From: Paraurantiacibacter namhicola
GTDB taxonomy: Bacteria; Pseudomonadota; Alphaproteobacteria; Sphingomonadales; Sphingomonadaceae
Assembly: GCF_001687545.1 (NCBI RefSeq)
Contig: NZ_CP016545.1
Span: 915,001 to 979,000, forward strand
Direction: 5' to 3'
Length of the DNA: 64,000 nucleotides
Below are positions 51,962-60,581 of this stretch, one piece after another. The notes beneath the pieces are model-generated. The model was not told the origin of the DNA. It worked only from the letters and a program-made list of their open reading frames with translations, and searched no databases. A program made the translations under genes and the position numbers. Every line of letters begins with the position of its first letter. Within the stretch, counting starts at the first letter, position 1.

Positions 51962-53166
51962 GAGGGGCCTTTCAGGGGCGGTCTTTGGGTCATCAGCGCG
52001 CGGACGGCGCTGCTTACAGATACGGGCGGCTTGCCCGAAAGGATGCGTAGTTTTTCACCTGCGCTGGACTGTCCGGCATAGAACCGTTCGACTAGGCCGG
52101 GCTTCAGCCGATAGAAGCGCGCGAAGATGCGATATCGTTCCGCCGGATCGGCCGCGCCGAACAACATCTGGCCCAGCATCCGGTAAAAGCCGGTTGCGGA
52201 CCAGTGCCGCCGCGCCTGCGCCTCCACCAATGCGGCCAACTGCTCGCCCGGCAATTCCGCCTCGCGCGCGATGGCCAGCGCGGTCTGCGCCGCGAAGGGC
52301 AGGGTGTAGCTGGTGAGGGGGTGGACAAAGCCTCCCCGTGCGCCGGCCATCACTACGCCGGGCACGGCATTGGCCGCGCGGAAGGCGACGAAATCCCCGC
52401 CCGTGATTACCGGCAGCACGCCCGTCTCGTGGCCCAGTATCTCCCCCTGCAGGCCATGGGCGTTGCAATATTCGTCGATCCGGCCGGACAGCGCGCTGCG
52501 GTCCAGCACGGGATCGTCGGCGTAATAGGTGTCCTCCACGAACACCTCGTCCACGCCCAGCGGCAGGACGTAGACGAAGCGGTAAGCGCCCGGATTGTCC
52601 GGCCCGTTTGCGCATGGCGCAAGCTGCGGGACGGCCGCGTCCATCACGATGGGGTGGGGGATGCCATGCGGCCCGGGCGTGCGGACATGGCGGCCCATGA
52701 AGACCTGCCAGCCGCCGTTCAGCGCGCTCCAGTCCGCCCCGTCGCGGCAGTCGATGACCGTGCGCGCGGTGACGTCCCCTCCATTGGCAAGGCGAATGCC
52801 GGTGGCGGAGAGCGCCTCGACCCGGCGGCTGCAATGCACCGTCTGCTGGCCAAGCTCCCGCAGCAGTGCCGCGTCGAATTCCGTGCTGGCGAGCGAATTG
52901 TAGGCGGAAGGCAAATGCCGCTCGTAACCGGGGAAGCGCACGTCGTATCCGCCGTCCCATACGGTCTTGCGGAACGGGGCGAGCAGGGCGCGGCCGTCCT
53001 CGTCCAGGTCCGCGTCGAACCAGCTCCAGCGGTGATTGCCGCCCAGCACTTCGCCCGCTTCGAACAGGCCCACGGACACGTCCGGCGCATGGCGGCGCAG
53101 GGCGAGGGCTATCAGCCCACCGGCCAGCCCGCCGCCGACGATTGCAATATCGAAGTCGCGCCCCAT
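51958..53166 (-). CDS. crtY: Lycopene beta-cyclase
   Basis: Cyclises both ends of lycopene to beta-carotene. The 402-residue protein opens with the flavin-binding motif DIAIVGGGLAGGLIALAL, followed by LGGNHRWSWFDADL, which is characteristic of CrtY. RFVYVLPLGVDEVFVEDTYY and GARGGFVHPLTSYTLPFA are other family blocks. It is the first gene of the carotenoid operon, with 64 bases to the next minus-strand gene upstream. No crtZ, crtG or crtE is in the window, so later xanthophyll steps and GGPP supply are encoded elsewhere. Confidence 0.96.
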   Translation of the reverse strand: MGRDFDIAIVGGGLAGGLIALALRRHAPDVSVGLFEAGEVLGGNHRWSWFDADLDEDGRALLAPFRKTVWDGGYDVRFPGYERHLPSAYNSLASTEFDAALLRELGQQTVHCSRRVEALSATGIRLANGGDVTARTVIDCRDGADWSALNGGWQVFMGRHVRTPGPHGIPHPIVMDAAVPQLAPCANGPDNPGAYRFVYVLPLGVDEVFVEDTYYADDPVLDRSALSGRIDEYCNAHGLQGEILGHETGVLPVITGGDFVAFRAANAVPGVVMAGARGGFVHPLTSYTLPFAAQTALAIAREAELPGEQLAALVEAQARRHWSATGFYRMLGQMLFGAADPAERYRIFARFYRLKPGLVERFYAGQSSAGEKLRILSGKPPVSVSSAVRALMTQRPPLKGPS

Positions 53167-53230
53167 GCCCGCAGCCTTAGCGCACGCGCGGACGGGTGCA
53201 AGCAGGCGCCGGTAATGTCACCGCGCAGGC

Positions 53231-53992
53231 TCAGCTGCAGGTGGCGTAGTGATCGTCGATGGTCTGGGTCATCACGGCCTCCATCTCGGCCTCCTCCTCG
53301 GCGGAGAGCGGGGCGTTGAAGATGGTGTAACGCGCCTCGTCCATTTGCGGCCGCAGGGCGACAAGCTTGGGTCCCCAGCTGCTGTCCATGAAGGCCATTG
53401 CGACGCGGCGCTGCATGGGGGCATCCATCTCGCCCATCACGCGTTGGACGCTGGCTTCCTTGTCGCGGGCGAAGGCCTCGCGGCTGGCCGAGCCTTCTTC
53501 GGTGGCGACGATTTCGCCCAGCGACGCCTCGGTCGTGACATTGCGGGCGGCGCTGGCCAGCATGGCTTGGCCGTCCTCGCTGCGGAACCATACGGTCGCG
53601 GCCATGGCCTCTTCCGGCGTTAGGTTGGCCTTCAATATGCCGAGCAGGGCGTTGCGGTATTCGCGGTTCGCGCGCTGGTCTATTTTGCGCATGAGCGGGG
53701 TCGAGCCCTCGATCATGGCGTCGAGGATGCCGGGGCATTCCGCTTCCATTTCCGCCATGAAGGGGTCGGCCTTCCACACCTTGCGCAGGTCCTTGATGGA
53801 GCCTTCGAAGATCGCATCGGCGAGCTCCGGCTGCTGGAAAACGTCCACCAGCTCGGCATAGGCCTCGTCCTGGTTGACCATCGCGGCGGCAGATTCCTGC
53901 GCAGCGGCAGTGGCGGGCATGCCGAGGGCAAGGGCGAGGGCCGGGGTAGCAACGAGGCGAAGGGCACAGCGGGTGATGGATGTCTTTGTCAT
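53231..53992 (-). CDS. Exported DUF2059-like protein
   Basis: Soluble exported protein of 253 residues: a Sec signal (LRLVATPALALALGMPATAAAQ), then a mostly alpha-helical body. The second half, with SAEEEAEMEAVM near the end and a FFxSxxGQxM-like segment (VWFRSEDGQAMLASAA), resembles the DUF2059 pattern, in which a Phe/Trp-(x)-Ser-(x)-Gly-Gln motif is typical. Function is unknown, and a periplasmic helper role is usual for the family. ATG 53992 was chosen for its GGGGG-type ribosome site. It lies between crtY and the MipA gene and is divergent from the latter. Confidence 0.65.
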   Translation of the reverse strand: MTKTSITRCALRLVATPALALALGMPATAAAQESAAAMVNQDEAYAELVDVFQQPELADAIFEGSIKDLRKVWKADPFMAEMEAECPGILDAMIEGSTPLMRKIDQRANREYRNALLGILKANLTPEEAMAATVWFRSEDGQAMLASAARNVTTEASLGEIVATEEGSASREAFARDKEASVQRVMGEMDAPMQRRVAMAFMDSSWGPKLVALRPQMDEARYTIFNAPLSAEEEAEMEAVMTQTIDDHYATCS

Positions 53993-54106
53993 ACCCCCTG
54001 CGAATATCGCAGCAGGCGGACACTGCAAGCCAAATGGAACCGCCCATGCGGTGAACCGTTACCCGTGCGACGCGATACAGGACGCCATCCCAGGGGGCCG
54101 CAGACC

Positions 54107-54979
54107 ATGAAATTTCCAAAATACCTCGCGGCGCTGGCCGCCAGTTCCATCCTCGCGGCGGCCTCTCCCGCCATGGCGCAGGAAGAGACGACGCGGCTGG
54201 AGCCGAACGATCCCATGGCCGAAAGCGTCTTCAACGGCGATTACCTGACCGTGGGCGTGGGTGTGGGCTATGTCCCCGATTACGACGGGGCAGACGAATA
54301 TGTGATCTTCCCGCTGCCGGTGATCCAGGGTTCCATCGGCGGGATCGACATCAATCCGCGGCCCGGTGGGCTTGCGGTGGACTTCGTTCAGGACACGCGC
54401 GGCCAGACCAGCTTCGATGCCGGCGTCACGGCTCGCGTGCGCGGCAATCGGACCGGTGATCTCGACGACCCGGTCGTCGCCAGCCTGGGCGAGCTTGATA
54501 CGGCTATCGAAGTTGGCCCCACCGTGGGTGTGAGCTTCCCAGCCCTGCTCAATCCGTTCGACAGCCTGTCCGCCTCCGTGGACGTGCGCTGGGACGTGGC
54601 GGGCGCGCACAAGGGCCGCGTGATCGACCCCTCGATCAGCTATTTCACACCGCTCAGCCGCGGGATCGCCGCGTCGCTGTCGCTGTCAGCCAGCTTCGTG
54701 GATGACGATTACGCCAGCTATTATTACGACGTGACGCCGGCCGATGCGATCACCAGCGGCCTGCCGGTGTTCGACGCCGATGGCGGCCTGCACAAGGCAG
54801 GCGTGAACCTGCTGGTGGGCGTGGACCTGGACGGCGATGTAACCAATGGCGGGCTCGCGCTGGTCTTCATCGTCGGATATTCGCGTATGCTGGGCGATGC
54901 GAAGGACACGCCCTTTACATCCGTGCGCGGCAGCGCGGACCAGTGGCTGGGCGCGGTCGGCCTCGCCTACACTTTCTGA
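54107..54979 (+). CDS. MipA/OmpV family outer membrane protein
   Basis: Predicted outer-membrane beta-barrel of 290 residues. A Sec signal (KYLAALAASSILAAASPAMAQ) precedes alternating strands. The entry YLTVGVGVGYVPDYDGADEYVIFPLPVIQ is the MipA/OmpV family opening, and it ends in LGAVGLAYTF with the C-terminal Phe for Bam recognition. Family members act as scaffolds for murein enzymes or as small porins. The role here is not clear. ATG 54107 has a GGGGG ribosome sequence. Its end faces that of a small lipoprotein gene four bases away. Confidence 0.88.
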   Translation: MKFPKYLAALAASSILAAASPAMAQEETTRLEPNDPMAESVFNGDYLTVGVGVGYVPDYDGADEYVIFPLPVIQGSIGGIDINPRPGGLAVDFVQDTRGQTSFDAGVTARVRGNRTGDLDDPVVASLGELDTAIEVGPTVGVSFPALLNPFDSLSASVDVRWDVAGAHKGRVIDPSISYFTPLSRGIAASLSLSASFVDDDYASYYYDVTPADAITSGLPVFDADGGLHKAGVNLLVGVDLDGDVTNGGLALVFIVGYSRMLGDAKDTPFTSVRGSADQWLGAVGLAYTF

Positions 54980-54983
54980 CCGC

Positions 54984-55547
54984 TCAGAAGCGGTAAAGCG
55001 GGTCGCAGGCGTCGATGACGAGCGGTCCGTCCCCTTGCACGCGCGTTACCGGACCGCGGCAGGTAATGGCAGCCCGCCGGTCGGAGGAATAAAAGCCCTC
55101 CTTCTGGTATTGCATCTCTGCGGCAAAAGGCTGGCGCATGATGGCAAACATGATCGGGCGCGCCTGGTCGGGCCCGAAGGTGAGGTAGGTTTCGGGCGGC
55201 TCATCCAGGATGATTCCTGCGACCGGGCCTGTGATCGTCACCGGCGCACCCGGTTGCCAGCTCTCCTGGTCTTTCAGCCGCTTGGCCGCCTCTTCCGCGA
55301 ACTCGGTTACGGTCAGATCGCGCGCCGTGTCGAAGCTGATCATGTCGGATTGCGCAGGCGTATCAGGCGCGGCGGCCGTTTCCGTTTCGGGTGCCTCGGC
55401 AGCTACGGCGCCCTCGGCATCGACGGCCGATGCGTCCGCAGCCGCAGTATCGCCATCCGCCGTTTCTGCGTCGGAGCCACAAGCCGAAAGCGCAAGAAGG
55501 ACAGGGGCGAGGAGAGCGGACTTAAGCATCGTCGGGCGCAGGCGCAT
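54984..55547 (-). CDS. Uncharacterised lipoprotein
   Basis: I recognise no firm family. The 187-residue product has a lipoprotein signal (LKSALLAPVLLALSAC, lipobox LSAC), then about 50 residues of Ala/Glu/Asp/Thr-rich linker and a compact C-terminal domain of about 100 residues (VTITGPVAGIILDEPPETYL, then AITCRGPVTRVQGDGPLVID) that resembles an OB-fold or tRNA_anti-like small domain. Two Cys in the domain could pair. ATG 55547 has GGAG nine bases upstream, and ATG 55529 is an alternative. It may be a cell-surface or periplasmic binding protein. Confidence 0.6.
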   Translation of the reverse strand: MRLRPTMLKSALLAPVLLALSACGSDAETADGDTAAADASAVDAEGAVAAEAPETETAAAPDTPAQSDMISFDTARDLTVTEFAEEAAKRLKDQESWQPGAPVTITGPVAGIILDEPPETYLTFGPDQARPIMFAIMRQPFAAEMQYQKEGFYSSDRRAAITCRGPVTRVQGDGPLVIDACDPLYRF

Positions 55548-55625
55548 GGCGGAATGGCTCCGTATATCAGTGGCGCGACCCGGCAGGCAGGCTAACCGGC
55601 AGTCCGGCAGGGTGCAAGGGAGGGT

Positions 55626-55937
55626 CTACTCCGCCGCGGCCGCCTGTTCCGCCGCGTTCGCGAGCTCGCGCAGCGCCGCCATGTGGGCGGCAAAGGCCTT
55701 CTTACCGGAAGTCGTAAAGGCGGCCCATGTGCGCTGCCGCCCGTCCATCTTGGCCTTGGTGGTCCTCACGTATCCGGCATCCGACATGGCGGAGAGGTGC
55801 TTCGAGAGCACGCTGTCGCTGACATCGAGGATATCCCGCAGGGTGGCGAATTCGATGTCGTCGACGCGCGACAGGGCGGCGGCAATTTGCAGCCGTGCGG
55901 GCGGATGCAGCACGGGGTCGATGGCAGGCGCGCTCAC
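55626..55937 (-). CDS. Winged-helix transcriptional regulator (HTH_27-like)
   Basis: Small DNA-binding protein of 103 residues, similar to the ArsR/MarR-like winged-helix group. The helix-turn-helix lies in IEFATLRDILDVSDSVLSKH and the wing in YVRTTKAKMDGRQRTWAAF. There is no ligand domain. The start is a GTG at 55937 overlapping the stop of the upstream membrane-protein gene by four bases (GTGA), and no ATG fits. This pair is likely one transcript. Three inverted repeats upstream of the pair (56401-56470) are candidate autoregulatory sites. The family commonly controls its own partner gene. Confidence 0.8.
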   Translation of the reverse strand: MSAPAIDPVLHPPARLQIAAALSRVDDIEFATLRDILDVSDSVLSKHLSAMSDAGYVRTTKAKMDGRQRTWAAFTTSGKKAFAAHMAALRELANAAEQAAAAE

Positions 55938-56386
55938 CGTGCGGGGCCTTCGGTCAGTTCTTGTGTGTAAAGCTTCTGCCACCACAGGCTGGCCAGCGTC
56001 ACGCCCACGAACACTGCAAGGGCGATGGGGATTGCCCAGGGCGTCCACCGGTTGATCCCTTCGCCCACCGCCATGATCGCGCCAAAGCCTGCCAGAGTAA
56101 TGGCAATGGCCGCTAAAATGGATGGCCGCGCCGCCTCAGACGCCCAGCCGCTGACGAACATGCCGAACCTCTTGCGGTCATTTGCGCCGATCCAGAAAAT
56201 TCCCAGCAGGGCGACCGCCATCAGCAGGGCGGCAAATGGCATGGGCGTGGCAAAGGTAATCACGAACAGAGCCTGCAGGCCGCCGGCAAGCGCGTGCCGC
56301 CACAGGGGCCAGGTCAGGCGCTGCGCCATCTTCCTGTCCGTGTCCCGCGCCACATCAAGCGCGCTTCTTGCTTCATCCCGGTCCAT
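55934..56386 (-). CDS. Uncharacterised membrane protein coupled to the regulator
   Basis: Protein of 150 residues with about four hydrophobic segments (ALAGGLQALFVITFATPMPF, AALLMAVALLGIFWIGAN, ILAAIAITLAGFGAIMAVG, WAIPIALAVFVGVTLASLWW) after a short charged cytosolic N-terminus (DRDEARSALDVARDTDRKM). I do not recognise its function. ATG 56386 follows directly after the inverted repeat cluster, and the longer frame up to 56533 runs through those repeats and is not coding. It forms a two-gene unit with the winged-helix regulator, its likely controller. Confidence 0.7.
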   Translation of the reverse strand: MDRDEARSALDVARDTDRKMAQRLTWPLWRHALAGGLQALFVITFATPMPFAALLMAVALLGIFWIGANDRKRFGMFVSGWASEAARPSILAAIAITLAGFGAIMAVGEGINRWTPWAIPIALAVFVGVTLASLWWQKLYTQELTEGPAR

Positions 56387-56400
56387 CCTGAATTCCTTCA

Positions 56401-56470
56401 CTTTCCAATCTGGAAAATGGGTAGGTGTCACTTTCCGATTTGGCAAGTGAAAACTTTCCGACCTGGAAAG
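56401..56470. promoter_or_regulatory. Three tandem inverted repeats, CTTTCC-N5-GGAAAG type
   Basis: CTTTCCAATCTGGAAAA (56401-56417), CTTTCCGATTTGGCAAG (56431-56447) and CTTTCCGACCTGGAAAG (56454-56470) share the arms CTTTCC and GGAAAG. The third is perfect. Centres are 30 and 23 bases apart. They begin 15 bases before the membrane protein start, where they would overlap the promoter of the membrane protein/regulator operon. The winged-helix protein is the obvious candidate ligand, by inference. Confidence 0.7.
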
Positions 56471-56489
56471 TAACTGGGAAAGACGCATG

Positions 56490-56520
56490 AAAAAGGGCGG
56501 GAAACCGAAGCTTCCCGCCC
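56490..56520 (-). terminator. Rho-independent terminator after the S9 peptidase gene
   Basis: Read on the minus strand, GGGCGGGAA pairs with TTCCCGCCC (nine pairs) around an eight-base loop and is followed directly by a TTTTT run (complement of 56490-56494). It lies 28 bases after the peptidase stop. Confidence 0.85.
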
Positions 56521-56547
56521 TGATTTTCTCCAAGGATTGAGCGGCGC

Positions 56548-58584
56548 TCAGTCCTCGCTGTCACCCATGCCCACATCGGGGCGCGGGCCGGGCAGCGGCG
56601 CGCTGCGGTTGCCGGTCTTCAGATAGGTGTCGAACCAGCGCATCATGCGCAGGTTGTAATCGTACCGGCTGCCAGCCCGCTGGTTGCCGTGGCCTTCGCC
56701 CGGATACAGCACCAGCCGCACGGGCGTGTCGGGCTTGCGCACCTTGATCGTCCGATAAAGCTCGTAGCTCTGGCTGGGCGCGACGCGCGTATCCTCTGCA
56801 CCGTGCATGATCAGGATCGGCGTCTCGGCCTTGTCGACGTGGTAGATCGGGCTGACTTCCAGCATGCCCTGCCAGTCTTCCCACGGCCATTTGCGGCTGT
56901 GGACCAGGAACATCTCGTTCGGGATGTCCGTGGTGCCGAACTTGCTGATCTGGTTGGAGATGCCCACGAACATGACGGCTGCGACATATTCCTCGCTCAG
57001 CGCCGTGGCGCCCCATGCGCTGGCATAGCCGCCATAGGAACCGCCCGTGATGCCGGTCCGGTCGCCATCGGTGATCCCTTCGGCCACCAACGCACGCTTG
57101 GCATCGACGATGTCGTTGAATTCCTTGCCCGCGTAATCGCCCTGGTGCTGCTTGGCGAAGGAAACGCCGTAGCCGGTGGAGCCGCGATAATTCGGGTGGA
57201 ACACGGCATAGCCTTCACCCGCGCCGACCTGGCCGGGCATGGAATAGGCAGTCAGCCAGCCATTCTTGTAATGCGCTTCGGGGCCGCCATGCACCATCAT
57301 GATCGTGGGCGCGCCGCCAGCGGGGACGCCGTCGACCGGCTCGATCAGGATGCCTTCCACTTCCTGCCCGTCACGCGCGGTGTATGTCATCGTGCGCTGT
57401 GTGCCGAAGTCGATCTCCGCCAGCCATGGGTTGCTGTCCGTCCAGCGCATGAAGCCGTTCTGGCCATCCCACATGAACAGTTCGGTCGGGTGCATCGGGC
57501 TGTCGGCCGTTACCATCAGGCGGTTGCCGCCCGACTGCAGGCTGGAGAGCTGGATCGCGCCGGGCTCCACGGTCTGCAGCAGGTTGCCGCCCTTGTCGTA
57601 CAGGCGCAGCTCGCTTTCCGCGCCGACATCCACGATCACCGCAAGGCGGCCGTCGGCCAGCCATTCGGTGTCGGTCGCGGCTTCGGCGGCATCGGCGTTC
57701 ACCGCCGTGATGTTGCCCGTGCCGATATCGACCATGTGCAACACGGTCGCTGCCGGATCGTTCTCATCCACGGCGGCAATCAGCGACATGGTCGTGCCAT
57801 CGGGCGAGATTTCGTTGTCGCCCAGCTTGCCCGGTGTCTCGATCGTGCGCACGACTGCGCCCGTGGAAAGGTCCAGCACGCTGATGCGCTTGGACGTGTA
57901 ATCGTCATCGATCTGCGGGGTGGGGGCACTGGCGATGGTGGCGAAGCGGCCATCCGGGCTCACTTCCATGGCCGTCACGTAACCCGGGACGCCGATCTCG
58001 GTCGGCTCCGCATCCATGTCAGCGCCGACATTGGCCACGAACACGCGGTTGAAGGTGTTTTCTTCCTCGTAAACGATGGCGTTGAAGCCGGCCTTGCGCT
58101 CCTTGGCGCGCTGCTCGTCCTTTTGGCCGCCCACCAGCATGTAGACGCGCTGGCCATCCGGCGCCCATGCATAGGTGCGCACGGCCGTGTCCTCGACGCC
58201 TGCCAGCTTGCGCGGCGCGCCGCCGTCCACGGGGATACCCCAGACGGAGCGGTCATCGTCCTCGGCGGACCAGGCATATGTGACCATGGACCCGTCCGGG
58301 CTGAAGGTGACGGAACCCGGCGTGGCGCCTTCGGGCAGGTAAGCACGGCCGCCATTGGGGCCGTTCGTGACATACAGCGTGCTGCGATAGCCGCCGTCCT
58401 TCTCGCCGGCGGAAACATCCGGGCGTCCGCCCACGGTGTAGGCCACGCTCGTGCCGTCGGGAGAGACGGCAACCGCGCCCACGGTTTCCAGCTTGGCGAC
58501 GTCCTCCGGCGTCATATCACGGGCAAGCGCCGCCCCGGGCGCAACAAGCGCGCTGGCAGCAAGGAGTGCAAAGAAAGGCTTCAT
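56548..58584 (-). CDS. S9 family prolyl oligopeptidase-like serine peptidase, exported
   Basis: Periplasmic serine peptidase of 678 residues. A Sec signal (FFALLAASALVAPGAALA) leads into a seven-bladed beta-propeller of repeated S-P-D-G-x-x-hydrophobic segments (AVSPDGTSVAY, TFSPDGSMVTY, EVSPDGRFATI). The alpha/beta hydrolase domain carries the catalytic triad: Ser in TGGSYGGYAS, Asp in HGAEDTRVAP and His in PGEGHGNQ. Related enzymes are dipeptidyl- or acylaminoacyl-peptidases. The exact cleavage preference is not visible. The gene is monocistronic, with a strong terminator downstream and 201 bases of unassigned sequence upstream. Confidence 0.94.
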   Translation of the reverse strand: MKPFFALLAASALVAPGAALARDMTPEDVAKLETVGAVAVSPDGTSVAYTVGGRPDVSAGEKDGGYRSTLYVTNGPNGGRAYLPEGATPGSVTFSPDGSMVTYAWSAEDDDRSVWGIPVDGGAPRKLAGVEDTAVRTYAWAPDGQRVYMLVGGQKDEQRAKERKAGFNAIVYEEENTFNRVFVANVGADMDAEPTEIGVPGYVTAMEVSPDGRFATIASAPTPQIDDDYTSKRISVLDLSTGAVVRTIETPGKLGDNEISPDGTTMSLIAAVDENDPAATVLHMVDIGTGNITAVNADAAEAATDTEWLADGRLAVIVDVGAESELRLYDKGGNLLQTVEPGAIQLSSLQSGGNRLMVTADSPMHPTELFMWDGQNGFMRWTDSNPWLAEIDFGTQRTMTYTARDGQEVEGILIEPVDGVPAGGAPTIMMVHGGPEAHYKNGWLTAYSMPGQVGAGEGYAVFHPNYRGSTGYGVSFAKQHQGDYAGKEFNDIVDAKRALVAEGITDGDRTGITGGSYGGYASAWGATALSEEYVAAVMFVGISNQISKFGTTDIPNEMFLVHSRKWPWEDWQGMLEVSPIYHVDKAETPILIMHGAEDTRVAPSQSYELYRTIKVRKPDTPVRLVLYPGEGHGNQRAGSRYDYNLRMMRWFDTYLKTGNRSAPLPGPRPDVGMGDSED

Positions 58585-58785
58585 GGTGTCAGGTATCCCC
58601 CAGTGTTCTAGCGGTTTTCTAGCAAAGTGATCGCATGGCCGGGCTGCGTTGATCGCCGCTCCTGCCTGCCATGGATACGTTCATAGCGGCCCATCGTGCC
58701 CGCGCAAGCTGGTGCGGCCTTGCGCAAGGCTGGCAGCGGGCGCATCCTGCCGCCGGCCGGGCCGCGCCTGGTCAGGAGAAAGACG

Positions 58786-59199
58786 ATGGCACAATCACAA
58801 GACATACCCGCATGGATCGCCCTGTTCCTCGCGCTGTACATGCTTTCGGCGAGCGTTGGAGAGCTGCGCAAGCCGGGCGGCTGGGCCGCGATGGTGGAGG
58901 ATTTTGCGAAGAGTGCCGGGCTGAGATATCTGACCGGCGTTTTCTGCATTGCGCTGGGCGCGGCGATTTACCTCGTCACGCCGTGGCGGCCGGATGACTT
59001 GCTGGCGATTGCCGTATCCGTCATCGGCGGCATCTGCGCGCTGGAAGGCATGCTGATCCTGGCCGCAGGCGACAGGTTCGTCAGTTTTGCGAAGGCCCTG
59101 ATGAGCAAGGCCGGCGGTGTCTGGGCCGGCGCTGCAGCGCTGGTGGGCGCAGGACTGCTGTTTGCCGCGCTTTCGCGGATCGGCGTGGCGGCGTCCTAG
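58786..59199 (+). CDS. Uncharacterised small membrane protein (DUF2065-like layout)
   Basis: Protein of 137 residues with four hydrophobic segments: WIALFLALYMLSASVGEL, LTGVFCIALGAAIYLVTPW, LAIAVSVIGGICALEGMLIL and GAAALVGAGLLFAALSRIG. No catalytic motif is visible and I give no function. ATG 58786 follows CAGGAGAAA, a good ribosome site, whereas a longer reading from 58696 would add an unlikely Arg/Gly-rich leader. Its stop overlaps the end of the convergent ABC permease gene by four bases. Confidence 0.65.
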   Translation: MAQSQDIPAWIALFLALYMLSASVGELRKPGGWAAMVEDFAKSAGLRYLTGVFCIALGAAIYLVTPWRPDDLLAIAVSVIGGICALEGMLILAAGDRFVSFAKALMSKAGGVWAGAAALVGAGLLFAALSRIGVAAS

Positions 59200-60581
59200 C
59201 TGGCGAAGTAACCGTACCACACGATCAGGAGCACAAGCCGGGCGACGAAGGCCGATCCGGTCAGCGCCGATAGCGCGGCTGCTATCAGCGATGCGCTGGC
59301 GCCTGTCGCAAGGATCAGCAGCATGGGCGCTGCCGAGGCGCTCGCAATCACGGCAGGTATGGCCAGGATCGCCGCAATGCCCGTGCCCGCGATGACGAAT
59401 GCAATGCGCCGCGCCATGGGCTGCACAGCCGCCGTGGCGGTCAGGGCCAGCAGGCCTTTCGCCTCCGCCCGCCCGGCGTGGGAGGATAGCCCGAAAGCGA
59501 GCAGGAGCAGGATGGCCGCGCTGCCGACGTGGCGGAAGTCCGGCGCGAGGCCGGAAAGGGCGGCGGCGACGGCCAGGATCGGGAAGAGCGGACCCGAGGC
59601 GATCAGACGCATCTCCGCCAGCAGCAGGCCGATCCACGGCGCCGCGGCATGGGGTGCGGGCGTGGCCGAAGGCTTCGCGCCCGGCTGCAGGTTGCCGGGA
59701 GAGAGTTTGGCGAGGAAAGCGAAGCGCTGCTTGCGCGGCTTGTCCGTATGCGGGCGGTAAACCAGGCCGGCAAAGCCCGCGATAAGTACGGCAAGGCCGA
59801 CCCATGCGGCGCGAGAAGCCAGATAGCCTTCCGCCCCGATACCGCGCGCCACGTCCAGCTCCACCCGGCCTGGATCGACCTGCGTGGTGCCGATGGCAAA
59901 GCCTTGCGCGCCGGGAGGGCCGCCCTCGACCAATGGACGCACCGCGCCGCCGATGTCGCCCAGATTGTTCAGGAAGCCGGAATCGAGCTGAGCGTTGACC
60001 GACCCGTAGACCAGCGACGCCATCCATATGAAGAAGAAGGCGACATCGCCCGCCGCGCCGCGCAGCCAGGGCCGCGCATCGAACAGCGTGCGGATAGCCG
60101 CCACCGCCAGGAAAGTCGGGCCCGCCACCAGCCATGTCAGCGCAAAGATGCGCAAAGGCTCGAACGCGCCGCTCACCATCATCCAGCCAAGGTAGATCCC
60201 GGCGAGTGACAGCGCCGCCAGCATTGCCAGCAGGACGGCACTGTCCGCCGCGAACCGGCCGAGCGAAACGGAGACCATGCTGGCGGGCGAGGTTTCCACC
60301 ACCTGCCAGGGCCTGCGCCGCGTGGGGCTGGCGCGCAGGTAGATATAGGCGATCGGCATCACGATGACCGACACGACAATGCCCAGCCAGATGCCCATCA
60401 CGCCGGAATTGAGCACCGGCAGCTGGTTGTCGATGGCAATCGCGAAACCCTCGCCTTCCTCGGGCGAGATCATGAAGCGCGCCGCCACCGGCGCTGCCAG
60501 CAACATCAGCCACAGGGACTTGCTGCGGGCGTAGCGCGACATGTCTGCGCCAAAGGCCGACCGGGCGACGGCATAGCTCAT
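59196..60581 (-). CDS. ABC transporter permease-like membrane protein
   Basis: Protein of 461 residues with about ten to twelve hydrophobic segments arranged in two halves, separated by a hydrophilic loop (VYRPHTDKPRKQRFAFLAKL). This is consistent with an ABC-2-type membrane subunit or a fused pair of them. It opens with a short cytosolic segment and the first helix LWLMLLAAPVAARFMI. Its ATG overlaps the stop of the ATPase gene by four bases, so the two are a transporter unit. Direction and substrate are unknown, and export is the usual case for ATPases of this type with ABC-2 permeases. Confidence 0.75.
   Translation of the reverse strand: MSYAVARSAFGADMSRYARSKSLWLMLLAAPVAARFMISPEEGEGFAIAIDNQLPVLNSGVMGIWLGIVVSVIVMPIAYIYLRASPTRRRPWQVVETSPASMVSVSLGRFAADSAVLLAMLAALSLAGIYLGWMMVSGAFEPLRIFALTWLVAGPTFLAVAAIRTLFDARPWLRGAAGDVAFFFIWMASLVYGSVNAQLDSGFLNNLGDIGGAVRPLVEGGPPGAQGFAIGTTQVDPGRVELDVARGIGAEGYLASRAAWVGLAVLIAGFAGLVYRPHTDKPRKQRFAFLAKLSPGNLQPGAKPSATPAPHAAAPWIGLLLAEMRLIASGPLFPILAVAAALSGLAPDFRHVGSAAILLLLAFGLSSHAGRAEAKGLLALTATAAVQPMARRIAFVIAGTGIAAILAIPAVIASASAAPMLLILATGASASLIAAALSALTGSAFVARLVLLIVWYGYFAS

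Noticed and set aside
56387-56533. N-terminal extension of the membrane protein through the inverted repeats
   Set aside because: The extra residues encode the repeat arms and the terminator hairpin. ATG 56386 is a more natural start directly after the operators.
56689-58611. Open frame of 640 codons on the plus strand opposite the S9 peptidase
   Set aside because: Shadow of the beta-propeller repeats, with no signal, domain or ribosome site. The peptidase with its triad lies on the minus strand.
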